The position numbers and the translations under genes were made by a program. Source: Oscillospiraceae bacterium (GTDB taxonomy: Bacteria > Bacillota > Clostridia > Oscillospirales > Ruminococcaceae). Taken from it: 64,000 nucleotides of DNA. Shown in pieces: positions 61,801-64,000 of the stretch. Each line of letters starts with the position of its first letter. Within the stretch, counting starts at the first letter, position 1. A model generated the notes under the pieces. That model made no database searches. It saw nothing but the letters and a program-made list of their open reading frames with translations, and was not told the origin of the DNA. The stretch is taken from contig JAEEIA010000017.1 of the NCBI GenBank assembly GCA_016281125.1, forward strand, positions 1-64,000. Direction: 5' to 3'.

Positions 61801-63265
61801 CGGCTTCGACGGCGACAAGGCGCCGGATATTGACCAGAACTTTTCCAGTGAATATCAGTCCGAATCGCACCGCTATACGGAGGAACTGTTCGGCCGTGCA
61901 AACGTGTTCAAAGCAGGTACAATCTCCGGCGTGCAGGATAAAATCGCATACGGCTATGTCAAGCATTATCTGGAGGACTGCGGCCTGACCGTCAACAACA
62001 GTGAAATCAACCGGCTGGTCGCGGGCTGTGTCGGCGTCAAGAAAACGACCGGCCAGCATCCGGGCGGCATGGTCGTTGTGCCGGAGGATTTTGACATTTT
62101 CGATTTCACGCCCGTGCAGCAGCCGGGTGAACCGAGTGAAGCCGATGACTCGGACATGATCATCACGACGCACTTCGACTTCCACAAGCTGCATGATACG
62201 ATTCTGAAGCTCGATGAGCTCGGTCACGTTGTTCCGACGCTGTATAAGCACCTGGAGGATCTGACCGGCATCAAGATCGCGGACGTCCCGACGACGGATC
62301 CGAAGGTCTTTCAGATGTGTACGGACTGCTCCGTCCTCGGCGTCACCGAACAGGATATTTTCTGTCCGACCGGATCGCTCGGCATTCCGGAAATGGGCAC
62401 GAACTTTACCATCGGCATGCTGCTGGATGCAAGGCCGAAGCTGTTCTCTGACTTTTTGCAGATTTCCGGTCTGTCGCACGGCACGGACGTGTGGCTCGGC
62501 AACGCAAAGGATCTGATCGCGGACGGCACCTGCACGATTTCCGACGTTATCGGTACCCGTGACTCGATCATGACCTATCTGCTCTATCACGACGTTGAGC
62601 CGAAGCAGGCGTTCCAGATCATGGAGGATACCCGTAAGGGAAAGGCGCCCAAGACCTTCTCGTCGGAGCGCATTCAGATGCTTCTGGATCACAATGTCCC
62701 GCAGTGGTATATCGACTCCTGCCTGAAAATCAAGTACATGTTCCCGAAAGCACACGCCGCGGCGTATGTCACGGCGGCGATCAAGCTGGGCTGGTTCAAG
62801 CTGTATAAGCCGCTGGAATACTACGCAACATATTTCTCCGTGCGCGGCGGCGACTTTGACGCGGCGCTTGCAGTACAGGGCATCGACGCGGTGCGCAACA
62901 AGATTCAGGAACTGAACGCCAAGGGCAAGGAGCGCACCAAAAAAGAGGGCGACCTGCGCGATATTCTGCTGATTGTCAATGAGATGATGTCAAGAGGATA
63001 TTTCTTCCTGCCGGTCGATCTGCGGCGCTCGCATTCCCGTGATTATCTGATCGAGGACGGCAGACTGCGCATTCCGTTTGCCGCGATTGACGGCATCGGT
63101 GAAAAGGCTGCGGACAAGCTCTATGAAACCGCACAGAAGGGCGACTTTATCTCCGTAGACGAGTTTCAGCAGCTTTCCGGCGCGTCAAAAGCGACGATTG
63201 AAACGCTGGATGCGCTCGGTGCGCTCGGAAATCTGCCGAAGTCCAATCAGCTGTCGCTGTTCTGA
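58898..63265 (+). CDS. polC: DNA polymerase III PolC
   Basis: The 1455-residue replicative polymerase of low-GC Gram-positives has an N-terminal domain, an OB fold (about 205-310), and a PHP domain from about 345 (ELHLHTNMSAMDAVTS). This is split by a DnaQ-type 3'-5' exonuclease (VFDVETTGLSP at about 435 to RAADDAYMLA at about 575). The C-family polymerase follows (SRGSVGSSFVASMAG, DIDQNFSSEYQ near 975, APDID) to the end. Length matches B. subtilis PolC (about 1437). GAAGGGAATGGTATCT is before the start. It closes the long plus-strand operon. No clear terminator is seen after it. Confidence 0.97.
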   Translation: MQTLREFLREYAVKLPENVLEGKIRRVLSNRERSKLYFETEYPAPLPFAQLSETENELANRLELGSCRILCRYPAESFSAEVLPELFLTLRREIPMINGFLEDAGLTLKDGVLSITLMHGGAEILEQTHFREELARAVHTIFSVPLTVQFTGDHLHVTAEEQSQMQSEVLAALPPEQRRIPQEPQPAEAPVFSALTQLTPDAEPVTPDRPDKESLNVLYGRVIKEKPVTIGSVVQQIGMGMGGKAAKFAVTCEVFAKPESRVLKNGKTLLTFPVTDYTGSLLVKMFLDEEKLRDFPSGDLKKGTALMIFGTVEYSDYDRDITMKPNSINSYKAEKRTDDAPVKRVELHLHTNMSAMDAVTSAEALVCRAHDWGHRAIAITDHGVVQAFPEAMNTAAKWKDFRVIYGCEAYVVNDLERIAVIDQDDPRTPQDEVIVFDVETTGLSPQHDRLTEIGAVKIRGMRIIDSFDTFVNPEREIPQFIQELTHITQDMVADAPKEREAVEQFFAFCGENPVLIAHNASFDTSFLRAVFARHQNAKPFVTVDTVVMARAVLPELGRHKLDTIAKHLKLGKFEHHRAADDAYMLAKIYLALMDRIIPEHGLETLGQLNTVLPEIDPKKLKSYHQIILAKNQTGIKNLYRLVSYSQLDYFYKKPLIPKSLLIKHHEGLLYGSACEAGELFTAIVEGRPAAELEQLASFYDYLEIQPIANNQFMIRSDKYPAQNEEDLRNYNRKVLEIGDRLGIPVVATCDVHFMDEKDGIYRQILQSGNGFEDTGNQAPLYLRTTDEMLEEFDYLGADRAYEVVVTNTNMIADKIDRCHAIPKGTFTPSIPGAEEDLIRITTDKAKSIYGDPLPELVKKRLDRELDSICRHGFSVLYMIAQKLVANSEKHGYLVGSRGSVGSSFVASMAGISEVNPLVPHYVCPKCLYSEFITDGSVGSGFDLPPKDCPKCGTDMKRDGHDIPFETFLGFDGDKAPDIDQNFSSEYQSESHRYTEELFGRANVFKAGTISGVQDKIAYGYVKHYLEDCGLTVNNSEINRLVAGCVGVKKTTGQHPGGMVVVPEDFDIFDFTPVQQPGEPSEADDSDMIITTHFDFHKLHDTILKLDELGHVVPTLYKHLEDLTGIKIADVPTTDPKVFQMCTDCSVLGVTEQDIFCPTGSLGIPEMGTNFTIGMLLDARPKLFSDFLQISGLSHGTDVWLGNAKDLIADGTCTISDVIGTRDSIMTYLLYHDVEPKQAFQIMEDTRKGKAPKTFSSERIQMLLDHNVPQWYIDSCLKIKYMFPKAHAAAYVTAAIKLGWFKLYKPLEYYATYFSVRGGDFDAALAVQGIDAVRNKIQELNAKGKERTKKEGDLRDILLIVNEMMSRGYFFLPVDLRRSHSRDYLIEDGRLRIPFAAIDGIGEKAADKLYETAQKGDFISVDEFQQLSGASKATIETLDALGALGNLPKSNQLSLF

Positions 63266-63365
63266 ACCGGCGCTGTTTTGCACAACAAATACGACAATAG
63301 ATATTCCGGATGTTCCGGATGCTTTGGGGATTCTTCCGAAATCCTGCGGTCTTTTCTTCTTTCGC

Positions 63366-63394
63366 TTGACTTTTTCGTGATATTATGGTATCAT
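63366..63394 (+). promoter_or_regulatory. Sigma-A promoter upstream of hisZ
   Basis: TTGACT, 17-base spacer, TATCAT, about 150 bases before hisZ. Confidence 0.8.
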
Positions 63395-63479
63395 GTTATC
63401 ATGTTAGCAAGCTAAAGCGGACGGCGTTCAAGAGAATGCAGAATACCGCTTTTCCGATCCCGCATTCAAAAAGTGAACC

Positions 63480-63548
63480 ATGAAGGGAAAAAAACGAATC
63501 GTGATTTTCAGCCTTCACTTCATATATAACCCAAAGGAGTCTTTATGA
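63480..63548 (+). CDS. Possible 22-residue upstream peptide overlapping hisZ
   Basis: A frame beginning MKGKKRIVIFSLHF ends with a TGA that overlaps the ATG of hisZ (ATGA). Its start has no good Shine-Dalgarno, and it holds only one histidine, so a classical his attenuator is unlikely. Confidence 0.25.
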   Translation: MKGKKRIVIFSLHFIYNPKESL

Positions 63549-64000
63549 ACAAGTATGACCGCATTACGCCGGAAGGTACCCGCGATGCACTATTCGCAGA
63601 GTGTACACTCCGGCGGCAGATCGAAAACCGCCTCAACGGCCTGTTTACCGCGCGCGGTTACAGCGAGATCATCACCCCGACGCTTGAATTCTACGACGTG
63701 TTCAACCGCATCGCGCAGCCCTTCCCGCAGGAGCATATGTACAAGCTCACCGACGCCAAGGGCAGACTCATGGTGCTGCGCCCGGACAACACCGTGCCGA
63801 TTGCAAGAGTCTGTGCAACCAGACTGCGTTCCGCAGCACTCCCGCTGCGGCTCTGCTATCAGCAGAATATCCACGTCATCTCCCCCTCCCTGAAAGGACG
63901 CGATGACGAAATCTCCCAGGCAGGCATCGAGCTGATCGGCTCTGATTCCCGCATGGCGGATCTGGAGGTCGTGGCAGCTGCCGTCGATGCACTCCGCGTC
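63545..64000 (+). CDS. hisZ: ATP phosphoribosyltransferase regulatory subunit, N-terminal part
   Basis: The first 152 residues are present and the frame runs off the window. MNKYDRITPEGTRDALFAECTLRRQIENRLNGLF and GRLMVLRPDNTVPIARV are the HisRS-like fold of HisZ, which activates a short-form HisG. RPDNTVPIARV (HisRS has RPEGTA) argues for HisZ over a true histidyl-tRNA synthetase. CAAAGGAGTCTTT gives a strong start signal. A his operon probably follows. Confidence 0.88.
   Translation, partial: MNKYDRITPEGTRDALFAECTLRRQIENRLNGLFTARGYSEIITPTLEFYDVFNRIAQPFPQEHMYKLTDAKGRLMVLRPDNTVPIARVCATRLRSAALPLRLCYQQNIHVISPSLKGRDDEISQAGIELIGSDSRMADLEVVAAAVDALRV

Noticed and set aside
63545-64000. Histidyl-tRNA synthetase
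   Set aside because: The visible RPDNTVPIARV and the RITPEGTRDALFAE start fit HisZ better; motif 3 is outside the window, so this is not fully closed.

Overview
The window looks like a chromosomal segment of a Gram-positive, low-GC-lineage but moderately GC-rich Clostridia member, most like Oscillospiraceae/Ruminococcus. The pointers are PolC, the single-chain PurL, a TetM-like translation GTPase, DUF4317/DIP1984/DUF1858 genes, a meso-DAP-type MurE and secreted proteins ending in dockerin modules, as used by cellulosome builders. This assignment is inferred from gene content; no 16S gene is present.

Layout. 1-11.8 kb is mixed housekeeping: the end of ppdK, a U32-like protein, TraX-like membrane protein, DUF4279 plus a TetM-like GTPase fused to a Rae1/YacP-type NYN nuclease domain, an HPr-like protein without the phosphorylatable histidine, mtaB and purL. 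11.8-28.5 kb is an accessory secreted-protein region. It opens with six tandem minus-strand paralogues (about 370-383 aa) with a signal peptide, a strongly conserved N-terminal domain and a C-terminal domain carrying NCHSYAW, HSA and SKWG motifs. Each has its own sigma-A promoter, shared upstream elements and a near-identical terminator. Then come a DUF3592 membrane protein, small proteins, a BspA-type leucine-rich-repeat protein with a dockerin, an LRR-transglutaminase protein with a dockerin-like end, and a GNAT acetyltransferase behind a leader with a candidate leader peptide and competing hairpins.

28.6-34.2 kb holds DIP1984, DUF4317, DUF1858 and zinc-ribbon genes, a sigma-70 factor, and a DivIVA-like coiled-coil gene followed by an orphan fumarase beta-subunit gene. 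34.3-49.0 kb, on the minus strand, is the division and cell-wall cluster, in transcription order mraZ, rsmH, ftsL-like, PASTA-PBP, murE, mraY, ftsW, Nudix, murG, murA, ftsQ, then ftsZ with its own promoter. murF, murD, murC, murB and ftsA are not there.

49.9-63.3 kb, on the plus strand, is one long run: pyrH, frr, uppS, cdsA, dxr, a CPBP protease, rseP, two small proteins of unknown function, ispG, a PNPOx-like protein and polC. It links UMP kinase, ribosome recycling and the MEP and undecaprenyl pathways, which feed the lipid carrier used by MraY and MurG in the opposite cluster. A new promoter then starts hisZ, which runs off the end.

The strongest candidate for an undescribed system is the six-gene secreted paralogue array with its repeated promoter architecture. 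The TetM-Rae1-like fusion and a duplicated promoter-bearing intergenic element are next. All functional claims rest on motif recognition by eye; no searches or structure predictions were run.
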